In this document: piece after piece, positions 34,358 through 47,038 of the stretch
Layout of the letters: the number at the start of each line of letters is the position of its first letter
Position numbering within the stretch: position 1 is the first letter of the stretch
Assembly (NCBI GenBank): GCA_021234155.1
Contig: JAJEKV010000221.1
Coordinates: 624,001 to 688,000, forward strand
Source: Isoetes taiwanensis
Taxonomy: Eukaryota; Streptophyta; Lycopodiopsida; Isoetales; Isoetaceae
Length of the DNA: 64,000 nucleotides
Reading direction: 5' to 3'
Program-made: the position numbers and the translations under genes
Notes under the pieces: model-generated
What the model was told of the DNA's origin: nothing
Database searches by the model: none
The model's input: only the letters and a program-made list of their open reading frames with translations

Positions 34358-34649
34358 TTGCAATTATTTTATTGACAAAATATCTAGATATTGATATGCA
34401 TAAAATTGCTAAATTCTTTACTAACGATTGTAAAGAGATCAAGTCCTCTAACTGAACTGAGGCCTTCCCTAACTGAAAAGGGACGAAAGCCCTCTAATGG
34501 AACTGAGGCCATTTCTAACTGAACTGAAATGGGAAATTTGTAACCTTTAAAAGAATTAAGGTTATAGAATTAAATATCCTTAACAGAACTAGGATAGACA
34601 ATCTTTCCTCGGGGTTAACGCGGACGTTTAACCTTGGGAAGGGAAGGAT
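34358..34649 (+). other. 3' untranslated region and polypurine tract of element 1
   Basis: Noncoding, with several variants of CTCTAACTGAACTGAGG. The tract GGGAAGGGAAGGA, ending just before the 3' LTR at 34650, is the expected plus-strand primer. Confidence 0.75.
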
Positions 34650-35311
34650 TGTTACGGCTCAATGCCGGCTTGGGGGAGTGGCTCAGGCAAGACGCAACAT
34701 GAGTTAATATTCCGAAGGTTAGAGATTGTTTGCTAAGGGTTATAATTTTATAACATGGCATATGGGTATAGCTAGGTATGTCAACATTTTAAAGGTGAAC
34801 AAACAATTGTGCATTTTTAAAAATACAAAGGGGCGCGGCTGATAACGGCCCGCGACCCCTTTATCTGAAACTGCTCGAAATAGTATCAGAGCAGCAGACG
34901 TTTCCCGGATTCAAGGGAAAAGGGCGGATTCGGTTCTGCCTTAAGATTAAACCCAGCTATTCTTGGCCGATTCATAGATATTTCGGATCTTCTACCTTTT
35001 ACTAGATAACTAGGGATTAGAAAAGGCCAAACCGGAAATAGGCTATTCTTCCCTTTAAATACAATGCTCTTCTTATTCTTAGACGTAAAACTCCGTCCGT
35101 GTGATCAAGGTTTCCAGTGTCTTGCAGTAGTGAGGATTGAACGAGCTTCTTATTAAGCCTTGGTTTCTTGGTTGCGGTCTTAACAGCAAGTAACGGATCT
35201 TGGGCAAAGCCTAGCCCGGTTGGGTGGTTAAATCTCCTAACGATTGGAGAGTGTTTCTAAATTCTTTGGGTTTTCTTTCTTGAAGTGTTGTGTTTATCTT
35301 TCATTGTATCA
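34650..35311 (+). repeat. 3' LTR of element 1
   Basis: Matches 28462-29133 closely. Differences cluster at CAG/CTG positions (for example TTAGACAG against TTAGACG, and ATCTGGATC against AACGGATC) and in one GC-rich patch around 34835-34860. Confidence 0.93.
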
Positions 35312-35380
35312 GCAACATGAGCCATAGGATCTATTACATATAATTCCCAAAGTCATGTGCACCGTAGGATATGTGCAGAT

Positions 35381-36106
35381 AGTCTATTTTATCTTAATGG
35401 GAACATTACGCTTAAGTATATTTAAAACATAAATATTCATGGAATTAATGCTTGGTCTAGTGGTTAGAATAGGGGGTTGAGGGGCCAATGGCTAGGGTTC
35501 GAATCCCCCACACAACATAAAAAATTTAAAAGCCTTTTCCTAAGGGATGAGCATTCAACTTGGGCCGTAGGATCTTGGACCCGATCAAGGGTGAAGATCT
35601 CACCACGTGACAATAATTAAAGCAACATGAGCCGTAGGATCTATTACATATAATTCCCAAAGTCATGTGCACCGTAGGATATGTGCCAAGCCACGTGAGC
35701 CGTAAGATCTCGGATCGACAATCAGGATCGGATCAACCTAGACCATAGGATCGATTACATATAATAATAATAATAAATAATAATATATTTAAATCTCGGA
35801 TCGACGATCAGGATCAGATCAACCTAGACCATAGGATCGATTACATATAATTCCCAAAGCCATGTGCACCGTAGGATATGTCCCAAAGCAACGTGAGCCG
35901 TAGGATCTCGGACCGACGATCAGGATCAGATCAACCTAGACCGTAGGATCGCTTACATATAATGTACAAACAAACTCCCAAGCCATCTGAGCCGTAGGAT
36001 ACGTTCCAAAGCCACGTGAGCCGTAGGATCTCGGATCAACGGCCGGATTCAGGAGGACATACATAAGAACATATATAATATACAAGAAATTTAATGCGTC
36101 CTACGG
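35381..36106. repeat. Right flank repeat and degenerate tandem array
   Basis: 35381-35629 repeats the left flank of element 1, including a tRNA-like stretch at 35446-35510 (A box GTCTAGTGGTTAGAAT, B box GGTTCGAATCC). From 35622 to about 36050 degenerate units of roughly 110-130 bp repeat words such as GTGAGCCGTAGGATCTCGG, GATCAGGATC, AACCTAGACC and TTACATATAAT. The array ends in AAATTTAATGCGTCCTACGG, where element 2 begins. Confidence 0.75.
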
Positions 36107-38532
36107 AGGGTAATCCTGGCAAAACCCTCAACTAGAATGGTTTAGGACCTCCAGGTTGCTTCAGGCAACCACTCTGAACCTAAATTTTGCAAAAACTTCT
36201 CACCACAAGCCTGTTAGTACAACTTTCCCATTTCAAGAAAAAACTCTGTACTCTCTTTTCAATACCAAGTGCAAATAACTGGAGGTTTTATCTTGAAGAA
36301 TGTATGAATGTGATCCCAACAAATAGTATTAAAAATATGCAAGACTTTTTTTGAAGTCAGACTATTCTAGATACTTGAAAATTATATGCCCGACCTAGTC
36401 AAAAACTGTTTCAATACCCTCGTGAGAGCGTAAATTCTCGGATGTTTTGTGAAATATTCTTTTTGATCCGGGACAAACTGGACTAATCAAATTGCTATTG
36501 TAGGCGACGTGCAACACCTCTTTTGGATTTATTTAGAATCTTTGGATGAACAGGGAGTAATTTGCCCCGATGTGGTGTGTTTTTGATGACAGAGATATTT
36601 ATCTAGATGTTTTTGCTTTTCCTGAGACAAAATAAAAGAGAATTACTGGGATCTTGATAACAATAGATGGACTGGACTTTTTGTTAGAGGAGTTTGTAGC
36701 GAAAAGATAGGCTCTTATCAGATAACTAGAACTTAGTTTTGACTAATGTTTGTATTTTTCTGTTTTCTTTGGATGCAGGACGACTATTCCTATGAAGCCT
36801 AAGCAGGATCTTACTAATATCCAATGGGATTAAAAACTAGAACAATATTTAGCAGATACGCATAAATTTCCTTGAAAAGAAAGTTGAGAAAAGAGAATTA
36901 TACCAAAGTCGGATTTTCATTCACTTGACAATCATAACAGGAGTCTCACATAACTTCAAATGGCTCACAATTCATGAGCCAATAATACTTCCGGGATCGG
37001 ACAGAATATTTGATCAGCTTTACTGCTCAATCGAGTAAATTGATGCAGCAAGGAAGGTCAAATCCACAAGCAGAAGATCGCACTGACATGTATTTCATTA
37101 TCAACAATCTCCCAAATGCTAAAAGCCCTTGAAATTTCCTGAATCGATTTGCCCCCTTTTGAAAATGCTCTGTTCTGTTTCAATTCTTGCAAAATCCAAC
37201 AGATTACTCGTCGTTTAGCACAGGCTTAGGGTTCTTGAGGTCACTCAGGTTAAATCGGGAGGATATAGTCATGATTAGGTAGTTTCCAGCTGCTAAAAAT
37301 CCGTTTCTTGGCCTGCAAATTTTAGGGTTCTTGATTTTTCTTGCGAAGAAATATCCCACAGGCAGGAATGAAAAAGTGGGCCAAGGTATAAATATAGATC
37401 CATTTCCCTGTTTATTGATTACGTGGTCTCCTCCCACGCCAAGCTCGGCTCGTGTTTCGACTTGGCATGCCAGGGGGGACGCCACTTGGCAGAGGATGAG
37501 AGGGTAGATAGATGGGGGGGTAGATGTAGGTAGGTTTTACCATTTTTTCAATGAGGCACGTTTCCCAAGGAAGCCATTTAGAAGGTCAATATAAACTCTT
37601 TTTTCAAAAATGTTTGTGCCAGGTGGCATGATTTCATGAGGGCTACCAGGTGGTATCATCAAATTTTTGAATGGAATACTTTGATTTTTTGGTGGAAAAA
37701 ATAAATGAAGTGACTAGGCATGGGACTTGGTGAGGTGGCAAAAATGATGATGATGTGGCACTTAAGGGTTGGTAACCATCTTTTCCCCTAGTCAAAATGA
37801 TTTTTTGGTGAGGTGGCATGAAGTATGGATGATGTGGATGACACGTGTGATGTGAGTGGTGAAGTGGAATTATGAATGATGAAGTGGATGTTATAACTTT
37901 TGCAATTTTTACATGGAATGCTACTAGGGAGTTCACCTCTTGCATAGTTGGACAAATCTTTTTTTTTGTCCTTCTTTTGTAAGACCTAGTAGATATTTAG
38001 AACCTAGGTATTCTTGAAATGAATTCATGGGGCTCCCTAGTGCTTAACTTTGGTGAGTAGGTGGATGGAGCATGGAGTGTGTGTTTCATTTGACTAGGAA
38101 AAAAAATGTTACCAACACCATAGTATGTAATGAGAGGAGATGGAGATGTGGGAAAAAAAAGGCTAGACATGGAATGGAGAAGATGATTCAAGACATAGAA
38201 TGGAAGAGAATGGCTAGGCAATTCTTCAAGAACCTTAAGAATATCAAACTTCAATGCTCAAATGGTGAACAAGATATCATACCAAGTTGTGACCTTGCAA
38301 TCTTCAATGGGGTATCGAATTTTAGTAACTTGCCTTGTGACCTCCCACTTAGCCAAAATACTCCTTTTATGTTTCCCAAGTGAATGTCCTTCTTTGGTTC
38401 TTCAAGTCCTTGTGTCCTTTGTAGCTTTTCAAATGGTCTTCAAGTTGCAACTTCAAATACTCCTTGTGTGCTTATTGAACCATGTATTTGGAAATGCCAA
38501 TGGCTCTTCTATCTTTGCTATGAGTGGCGACA
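36107..38532 (-). repeat. 3' LTR of element 2
   Basis: On the minus strand it begins TGTCGCCACTCAT and ends CAGGATTACCCT; the terminal CAACA seen in the other LTR is not present. Contains CAATGAGGCACG and many GATGATGTGG words. Differs from the other LTR mainly at CAG/CTG and by small indels. Confidence 0.85.
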
Positions 38533-39370
38533 TCATGCTAAAAAAAAGAAGAGGCAGGCTGGTTCTCCAGCTCTTAAGACATTAATTCATTCTTGCAGCA
38601 TGCAGAATGTTGCCATGATGGATGGAATGAATGGCAACTATGGGAGAAGATGTTTGGAGAGCAAGTTTATATGAAAGCAAGCCTTGAGTGTATCAGATGA
38701 TAATGAATGAACAAGAGGGTGAACCTGCAATGACAGTACGAGAATCAGTTCAACATTTAGCTGCCATGTGGTGATATGGTGGCAACTTTTCCTGGGGTAT
38801 GAATGTATACTCAGGGCAGAGTAGAGGAATGATGAAGTATGAATGGTGGACTACTCTTGAACAGAATGGAAGGTTTATGAATGAAAAGCAGAGGGTGTAC
38901 CTGTTATACAAAATCAATTAAGGTTAGCATAAAATCCTGTCTGGTGGTGGAAATGAAGACAGCATGTTCATCAAGGTGAATGGCTGGGAAATGAATAAAT
39001 GTGTAGGGTGAAATCAAGAGGGTGATCCTGCATGGTAAAGTATAACATTAGGAAGAAATAAGCCTGAGCTTCATGGACTTGTAGCCCTGAAATAAGCATT
39101 TTCTGCAACTTCACATTTAAACCAAGGACGTTAATTTATCAATTGCGATAAATGAACTAACTTAAGATAAATCAGAACTTAAAGAATAATACCTATTGCA
39201 TTTGCAAAGAACAACTTTTATCTAACACACTGCCTATTCTATTTATCAATTGCTATAAATGAACTAACCTAAGATAAATCAGAACTTAAAGAGTAATACC
39301 TATTGCATTTGCAAAAAAAACACTTTTTTTATCTAACACACTGCCTACTCTAACATTTAAACAACAAGGT
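38533..39370 (-). repeat. Noncoding spacer of element 2 with a tandem duplication
   Basis: Between integrase and 3' LTR. A unit of about 105 bp starting TTTATCAATTG at 39137 is repeated from 39240 with few changes, ending near 39355. No extra gene is seen here. I did not find a polypurine tract next to the LTR on the coding strand. Confidence 0.6.
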
Positions 39371-41449
39371 TTATTCAAATAGACTAAGGGCAACATGCTG
39401 TTGCCAGTACCTCTTAAGATGTAAAATGTTGATAATTCTCCCTTCTGGTATAGACTTCAGCCAATATGAATCTTGGCCTGCTGGTCCTGTAACTTCAAAA
39501 GGTCCTTCCCACAGCTCTTCAAATTTGCTTGCACAGTCTTCCTTTGCCTTATTCCATTTTAGAAATAGTTCTCCATCTTTCAAGGTACCTTGCGATTTGT
39601 GTGCTGCTTTGAAGGCTGCTAGATCTTTAGCCTTTTTTAATAGTATAGCATTTTCAGCTTCATATCTATGCTCTTCTAGTTGCATAAGTCGTACACACCT
39701 TTCTTCAAGTGCTTCCTCTATTTCCAAATTTAATTTCAAAGCCATTCTTAAGGATGGAAGCTCAAGCTCTACTGGAATGATAGATTCTACTCCATAAACT
39801 AGACTAAAAGGTGTATGTTTGGTCGAAGTTTTAGTTGTAGTTTCAGAAGCCCACGAGCATCATGCAACCTCAAATGCCAATCTTTTTAGAGACACTAATA
39901 GTTTTTTTTTTTTTGAGGATAGTTTTGAGCACTTTGTTAGTGGATTCTGCGACCATTACCTTGAGGATAGTAGGATGAACTCTTAGAATGTCTTACTTTG
40001 AGAGTTGCTAGCGGTGTGGCTATAACATCATTCAGAACCGGGCTGCCTCTATCGGATATAAGTTTGAAAGGGATACCAAATCTGGCACAGATATTTTCAT
40101 GGATGAACCTAGCAGTAGTATAGGCATTTGCTTGTCTCAGGGGAATAGCTTCAGCCCATTTTGTAAAATAATCAGTAGCTACAAGAATATACTGATGCTG
40201 TGCAGAAGAAGGTGGATCTACAGGTCCTATAAAATCAAGTCCCCAGACTTGGAAGGGTCCTGGAGAAGTTATGGCAGTTAAGGCAGCTGGTTGAAGAATT
40301 CTTCTACCAAAAATTTGGCATTTATTGCAGCATTTGATTGTCTCATAGCAGTCCTTGAAGAGAGTTGGCCAGTAATAACCAGCCCTCAAGATTTTTTTTG
40401 CTGTAGTATCTGCAGCAAAATGTCCATCATATACTCCTTCATGGCACGCTTCTACCACTAATTCTTCTTTATCAACACACCTCAAAATGATACCCTCTTT
40501 GTCATACCTGCATAACACATTATCTATTAGCTTGAACTTATTGCATTTCTCCTTGAACCTTCTTTTTTGATTGGAGTTGAGTTCTTCTGGCATCTCATTT
40601 GATTCCAAATATCTTCTTATATTTGCTTGCCAATCTGCCTCCTGCACAAGGTTTACATTAGCATCTACATCATCTTGAACCTCATGAGTCAAACCTTCTT
40701 CATCTTCCTGCTCAAACAAAATATTAGTCAAATATGTACTAGGATCATTTACCAAATTAATCACTTTAACAACAATATCATATTCTTGAATCTTACAAGC
40801 CCATCTGCATATCTTGGCCTTAGGCTGTTTCTTTGAGAATAACAAAGACAAAGGGTTTTGCTTCATGTACACTTGAGTATGACTGTTTTGGATAAGATGT
40901 CCTTGTCTATCAATCAAAAACATAAGAGCTGCTGCACTTTTCTCAAGCCTTGGGTACCTCATTTCAGTATTAGACCAAATCTTGCTAGCAAAAGTTACCA
41001 CCCCTTCTTCTTGCAATAAAACTAACCCTACAGCACTGATATAAGCTTCAAAAGGTTTAGTTGCATCAGGAGGTTTTAAAAGTGCAGAATTGGAGATGGC
41101 TTGTATAATACTATCAAAGGCAAGTTGGCAAGTCTGGGTCCATTCTACCATGATTAACTTACTCTCATGTTTGGTATATTTGCCTACCTTGGTGAGATCA
41201 GATATAGGAGCTACAGTATTAGAGAAGTGAGGAACATACATTCTTAAAAAGCTTACCATACCTAAGAAACTTTTTACTTCCCTAACAGTTTTGGGTGATG
41301 CAAGCTTTTTTAATGCTTCCACTTTGCTCTCAGCCACTTGAATCCCTTTAGAGGAAATCTCATGCCCTAACAATCCTCCCTTGGAGCATAGAAATACGCA
41401 CTTCTTAGGATTTAAACTCACTCCTCCCTTCCTGCACATGCCACATATC
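39371..41449 (-). pseudogene. RT end, RNase H and integrase of element 2
   Basis: Reading leftward: the RT connection (GGVSLNPKKCVF, KSFLGMVSFLRMYVPHF), an RNase H with FEAYISAVGLVLLQEEG and YPRLEKSAAALMFL, and integrase with HEGVYDGHFAADTTAKKIL, CNKCQIFG, VWGLDFIGPVD and LISDRGSPVL. The RNase H lacks the usual first (DAS) and third (TDH) acidic residues. The frame breaks at 39940, at a CAG-type site just before the catalytic Glu; the continuation AESTNKVLKT is in another frame, and the C-terminal part (39371-39745, EELWEGPFEVTGPAG, INILHLKRYW) is intact. The right end is cut by the Harbinger insertion. Confidence 0.85.
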
Positions 41450-41452
41450 TTA

Positions 41453-41485
41453 GGGTCATTTCCCACTCGCCGTTAGGTTAGGTTA
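41453..41485 (+). repeat. Left terminal inverted repeat of the Harbinger element
   Basis: Matches the reverse complement of 47006-47038 with four mismatches. Inside it lie further repeats of GTTAGGTTA. A nearby palindrome, TGGACCTAT / ATAGGTCCA at 41665-41684, may be a subterminal binding site. Confidence 0.9.
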
Positions 41486-42008
41486 AATAGGCTAATTAAC
41501 TGGAACTTGCTTTCACACCGACACTTAGGTTATCACTAGTTAAGTCAACTTTGGTTAATTTTTAACTGCGACTAACTTAACAAGATTGACTTTCCCAGTG
41601 AAGATGGTTATGTTAAAATTTTAACCGGCCTTTTTTTTTTTAAATTAAATTAAGGGAAAAGTTAATGGACCTATAATAGGTCCACTTAACTTTTTTTATT
41701 TTGGTTAAGTATTAACTTAATGGTATAATGAGAAAAGGAAGAATGAATGAAACGGTTAGGGTTAAAGAAGAGAACGATTTTTGAGAAAAGAATGGGCCGA
41801 TGAAAGAAACATGATCGGGTCGAGGAGCTAGTGGCGCTTCGAGGCCGAGAAGTCGTAATTCATCAAAAGCGGCAGATAAGTTTTTACATTTTACCCGATG
41901 CAATTGAATTTGTTATCTTTTATATTAGTCCTTGTTTCTTCATCCAATCGTATTTGCTACCATTCATATCGTTTTGTATCAGTCTTAAAACTGCTCTCCA
42001 TTTCATAG

Positions 42009-42953
42009 GTTGTGCAAATTGAATCGGAATCCTCTGGGCAAGAGCAATTTGACGTGCATAAAGAGCAAAAAGAGCAAGAGCAAATTGATCTACATGAAAC
42101 AACGGTATTTCATTTTTTATTCTTAATTATTTGATGTATAGATCTCTATTCTAGTTATAGTATTGATAGAGAAGTTTTAACCAACAGCAAGCCATTGGTG
42201 AAGAGCAAGAAGTTGAATTTGAGATTGATGTGGCTGGTCCATCCTCGAGTGCGAAGCGAAAACGATCAAGAAATTGGAATCTTGATGAGGCACTCTTGCT
42301 TGTGGATTTGAAAAAGAAGGAGTGGCTGATTTATGAGCACAAAAATACAAGGGAGAAGATGGAGTATGCAAATTTGAAATGGACAAAGATAGCGGAGGAA
42401 ATGCGTAAACCGCGGTTACAAGGATAGAGATGGAGAAGGTTGTAGGACCAAATGGGAGAATCTGATTGGGGAATACAAGAGTGTGAAAGATTTTCGTAAA
42501 CAAACCGGAAATCAGTTTTTTTTCTCTTCGAAAGTGATGAAAGAAAGCAAAAAGTTGCCAAATTTCCATCGTAGCATATTTGATGCCATGGATTCATTTC
42601 AATCATCAAGACCCAATGTGAACCCACCTAACATAGTTGACACAAGCAGGGTAAACACATTGCAACCGGATCAAATTGTTGCGCACCATCCACAAGGCAA
42701 AGGTGAGATAGGTTCATCCGGAAAAAGGAGGAAAACCATTGGAAATAACTTGGCTGCCACCATATTAGAGGCAAATAAGAATTTGGTAGAGGCCATAAAG
42801 AATGCAAAGGAAGAGAGAAGGGAACGAACTCAAGCATTGTTGGAAATAGAGCAGGAAAAGTTGCAGCAGCAAAGGGATTTCAATAGGAATTTCAAAACTA
42901 TTGCAAATGCATGGCGTAAAATTGCACGCAGCTTCTCAAGTGATGGTGAATAA
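42009..42953 (+). pseudogene. Harbinger SANT/Myb-like DNA-binding protein
   Basis: In PIF/Harbinger elements this protein binds the ends and brings the transposase to DNA. Two exons are supported: 42009-42104 (VVQIESESSGQEQFDVHKEQ ..., acidic and Gln-rich) and 42188-42953, joined by a GT-AG intron in phase 0. A start codon further upstream was not settled. The SANT-like trihelix shows RSRNWNLDEALLLVDLKKKE and KWTKIAEEM. After an extra C near 42409 it continues in another frame as GCRTKWENLIGEYKSVKDF. The tail ends in a long charged helix (EERRERTQALLEIEQEKLQQ). Only this one-base shift breaks it. Confidence 0.8.
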
Positions 42954-43127
42954 TGTTTTATAACTTTTGTTCTCAAATTCTAGATTTACTTTGAGTTCTA
43001 AGTTTTGGATGTCTTTCTTGCAGGTTCTCAGTAGGATCTAAGAAGGTTGCAGGAGAGTAGGTTAGAGCTTATCTGGCTTGGAGAAAACTAAAAAGGCTAG
43101 TAATTCCACTGATCAGTAGTTAGAATA

Positions 43128-44444
43128 ATGAGTTTAGAGGAAACAACTTTGATGTTAGCAGGGCAGACTTTGCCGATGATTTTTAGGGGCCAACAAATGT
43201 TTTCAGATGCAAATTTAAATGCTATGATGGAAGATAATGAAGAGGAAGACCACGCAGTTAGTTCAACAACATGTCCAAGATCTAAACTTGCTTGTAGAAC
43301 AAGAGTTGTTGTCATTAGAAGGTAGATGGTGGGTCAAACCAAGGAGCTTCACTTGGTTTGACAAGTTCAGGTTGGGTTACTACGATGATTCAAGGTGGAA
43401 ACAAAACTTTTCGGATGAAGAAAGATACATTTTTGGTTATGTGCAAGGTTGGAACACGATGTTGAAATGTAATACCAACTTTTCGTGATCTTTGTTCCGG
43501 TCCACATTAGAGTTGGATGTACATTCTATAAGCTTTTCAGAGGTGTTGACTTTTTGGTTCTTTCGGAGAAGTTTGGGATAGGTGTCAGTACTGCCCATAA
43601 AATTTTTGTAGAAACTTGTAGAGCAGTCTGCTCTAACTTCAATGATGTAATCAGATTTCCAGTTGGCGAGGGTATGCAGCAAATTATCAATGGATTTGCT
43701 CTTGTTTCTAAGATTCCTAATGTTTGTGGGACTCTTGATTGTACACATTTGGAGATCTTGCAACCTACAGGCCCAACCGGGGCAGATTATTATGATAGAA
43801 AACAAAGATTTAGCATAATTTTACAAGCTGTTTGTGATAGTAACCGCAGATTTCTTGATGTTAACATTGGATATCCTGGAAGTGTTCATGACTCAAGGGT
43901 TTGGAAGAACTCATGCATTCGTCAAAGGATTCAAAACTGTGAAATTATGCAAGAACCAGTAGTTACCATTAATTTTGGTCTACAAGTGAAACCCATTTTG
44001 TTGGCTGATAAGGGATATACATGCAGCCCATGGCTTCTCGTCTCTTTTCTTAACAAGGTAGGACGAGTGCATACGGTTGTTGAACGGGAATTCAACAAAG
44101 AGCTCGGAAAGGCTCGTGTGTTTATTGAGCAATCCTTTGGTCTATTGAAAGGAAAGTTTAAGATTTTGGATAGGAAGATGAAAATGAAACCAATATATGC
44201 CAATATTACCGCGCATGCATGTTGCATACTGCATAATGTTCTCATTGATATAGGTGAAGCAGATGTGAATGCAGAACTAGAAGAACTTGAGGCCGAAAGG
44301 TTGGCTAGACGTGCTCAAAACATAGTTGGAGGTCCGCATATAGCAGCAGCAATAGCAGAGGGTCCTTTTGAAGAGGCTGAATTTGTTGTTTTAGGAGAAG
44401 AATTAAGAAAGTCCATTTCTGAATATCTTGTTCTCAATTTTTGA
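43128..44444 (+). pseudogene. Harbinger DDE transposase
   Basis: HARBI1/DDE_Tnp_4-type transposase. The N-terminal part (from ATG 43128, MSLEETTLMLAGQTLPMIF, later RWWVKPRSFTWFDKFRLGYY) is split by frame changes near 43230, 43410 and 43490. From 43485 to the stop at 44444 a 319-codon frame is unbroken, with GIGVSTAHKIF (helix-turn-helix-like) and the three catalytic acids in GTLDCTHLEI, LLADKGYTCSPWL and RVFIEQSFGLLKG. No ATG begins the long frame (its first codon is GTG), so the real protein needs the upstream segment. Confidence 0.87.
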
Positions 44445-47005
44445 AGATGGTAATATTTTTTGCAAGCATTAGCAAAGCCTCTGTGCTTTTTCTGAAGTGC
44501 TCTAACTTTAGATATGTTTTGTATATTTACAGATGGGGACTTGTCTTAGACTCAGGTTTAATTCAGATCCACATAATCTTTGCTTCTTTTTCTGATATCT
44601 GCAGCATTAATCTATGGCAAAATCTGCAGCATTAATCTATGGCAAAATCTGCAGCATTAATCTATGGCATTATCTGCAGCATTAATCTATGGCTTTTGGT
44701 TTATTATATTTGCATGTAATATATTAGATGTAGATGGCGGTCTGATGATTTGCATGTAATATATTAGATTGTAGATGGCAGATTAGATGTAGATTGCATG
44801 TAATATATTAGATGGTAGATGTATATTAGATGTAGATGCATGATTGAGTAACAGATTGGGTGCATAAGGCAAATGAACAGAATCCACTTTGCATGATATT
44901 CAGTTGGCTTTACTACTTGTATTTCAAAGGTATAGATCTTGTCCGGTCATGTCAAGTTTGCAGAATCGATGTTCAGGTTCATATGTTGTTGTTTGCTTCT
45001 TTTCATACTAGCTATCTGCTGATAAATATCCTGTATTTTTGCAGATACTAGGTATATCTACAATTGTTATGGTCACAAGTGTTATGATCTACAACTGTCC
45101 CTGTTATGCAAAGGAAGGATGCAAGGAAGGATGCAAAGGAAGAATGGTTTCTGAGATATCTACAACTGTTAAGTATATCTACAACTGTTATGATCTACAA
45201 CCTGTTCGAATGGTTTTTCGAGAAGATATACATTCCGGCAGCTCCAGGTAAAGGCTTCATTCATGCAGATAGATTTTGGGGAGTTTTGATGCCGATTTTG
45301 TTAGCAAATTAGTTCTACTGATTTGAAGATTTAATTCAAGAGATATGATGTCTATTGATGACAAGTTCTATTGAGATAGCAATATTCAAACTATTCATAA
45401 TGTGATGACATGAACCATTGGAATATAAATAAACCAAGCACTGTAGCAATGGGTATGACCCAAAGATCTTGTATGTGTTGGATCGCACCTAATCGTGCAA
45501 GTAATAAGGCCCCGAACAACACAAGGAACAACCAAAGGTTGTGCTTAATCCCAAGAATCGATCAACCTTAGAACTCCCTTTGCTTTTTATCGTATACTTC
45601 TTATCGATTTCTTAGCTTCATTCCAAGCCGACTAGAAGTCGGCATTCGCGTAAACCACTATATCTATTTTCAATCACGTTTGGCCCCAAATATCATGCCT
45701 ATACCTCCTCTATTATAATCGGAATTGTCATATATGGCATATGGCATATGTTAAAAATAGTCCATGTATCCTTTGATATTTGTCAGCCGAAATGTGGCCA
45801 TGAACTTCCCTTTTATAACCACATAACCATGATCTTCCCTTTTTTTATAAATCGACTCATAAGATCATATATGTGTAATGAAATAACATCTGTCTTGTCA
45901 AAGCCATGCGTTTCGCGATCGGTGTTTTGTGATCTTTGCTTCAATATGTGATGACCCAAGTATTTTTAATTCTCACATTTGCCCTACAAAAGCTCGGTCA
46001 ATGCATATACAATAATCTTCGACTTTATTTGCTACAGTAGCAATTGCGACCATGGCATTATAGCTACCTTGCATTGTAGCAATTGCGACCATGGCATTAT
46101 AGCTACCTTGCATTGTAGCAATTGCGACCATGGCAATGGCTCATTAAACACAATTCCGACCTTGCTCAATAAGTGTTTAATGAGCTACAGTAATTTGTTG
46201 TTGTTTTCTCAAGTAGCTTAGACACAACCATGGTTGCAATGTGTTTGCAGGTGAAATAGGACCATGGCATGAAACGTAGAGTGCATTAAACCATGAAGAT
46301 GATCTTAAGAAATTAAGATGCACTTAAGATAATTAAGAGTTCATAAGATGAAGATAAAGATAATTCTTAAGATAAAGAGTGCAGGAAGATGAAGATAAAA
46401 CCATGAAGATGAAGATAAAACCATGAAGATGAAACGTAGAGTGCATGCGACCATCTGAAATACAATGAATGCCAATGAAAACCTAGACCTTCGATGTGCA
46501 AAGTCCAAAACAAGTTAAGATTTAATAAAACAAGTCCAAAATAAGAACAAGCCCAAGCTTTGCATTGATTACAGTCATGGAGTCATTAATAGTTTAAATT
46601 GAATCGCCTATGATTTAGATCAATGGTCCGCCTTCGCATTAAAACACATTTGTTAATTAAATTTCCGCAATTTTCAAGCCTCCACATCCTTAACAATTGT
46701 CTATGTTAACTATCAACAAAACATTAACTATCTTTAACCAATATAACTTCTTAACTATCTTTAACTTAACATAACTGCTTAACTGGCAGTGTGAAACAAA
46801 CATAGTTAAAGCTAACTTAACGTAGCCCTTTAAGTGCTAGTGTGGATCACCAACCGAACCTTTAACTTAATTTTTTTAAACTAACTTAATGGGCATGATG
46901 GGAACGCAAATTTCATGTTTCATTAAGTTAGCTCTAATTTAACCACCTCGATGGGAAACCATAATTTTTTCTTAGTTAGGTTAAGAGATAACTGAACAGT
47001 TAACC
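44445..47005. other. Noncoding right part of the Harbinger element
   Basis: No gene is recognised. Holds a 25-bp tandem repeat (four units, TCTGCAGCATTAATCTATGG, 44598-44695), variants of TGCATGTAATATATTAGATG (44710-44830), a 39-bp tandem repeat (three units, GTAGCAATTGCGACCATGGC, 46037-46137), and AAGATGAAGATAAAACCATG repeats (46380-46430). Confidence 0.7.
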
Positions 47006-47038
47006 TAACTTAACTTAATGGCGAGTGGGAAATGGCCC
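47006..47038 (-). repeat. Right terminal inverted repeat of the Harbinger element
   Basis: Complement of the left repeat, ending GGGAAATGGCCC before the TTA duplication. The adjoining 250 bases are rich in TTAAGTTAG words in both orientations. Confidence 0.9.

Larger units (their letters stand above)
28462..35311 (+). mobile_element. Element 1: Ty3-type chromovirus LTR retrotransposon
   Basis: 6.85 kb bounded by LTRs beginning TG and ending CA, with the 5-bp target duplication GCAAC at 28457-28461 and 35312-35316. Domain order: Gag with zinc knuckle, protease (duplicated), RT, RNase H, integrase, chromodomain. The initiator-tRNA-Met primer site and the chromodomain place it among plant chromoviruses. 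The LTRs are very similar (672 and 662 bp), so the insertion looks young, but the genes carry a protease duplication, frameshifts and one stop. Whether these are real matters for calling it dead. Confidence 0.93.
41453..47038 (+). mobile_element. PIF/Harbinger DNA transposon, 5.6 kb, apparently autonomous type
   Basis: Terminal inverted repeats of about 33 bp (GGGTCATTTCCCACTCGCC at the left; its complement ending GGCGAGTGGGAAATGGCCC at the right) and a 3-bp target duplication TTA (41450-41452, 47039-47041), as known for PIF/Harbinger. It carries both genes needed by the superfamily, a SANT/Myb-like protein and a DDE transposase. The insertion lies inside the RT of element 2, and removing it with one TTA would leave the RT frame continuous, so it is younger than element 2. 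Confidence 0.95.
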
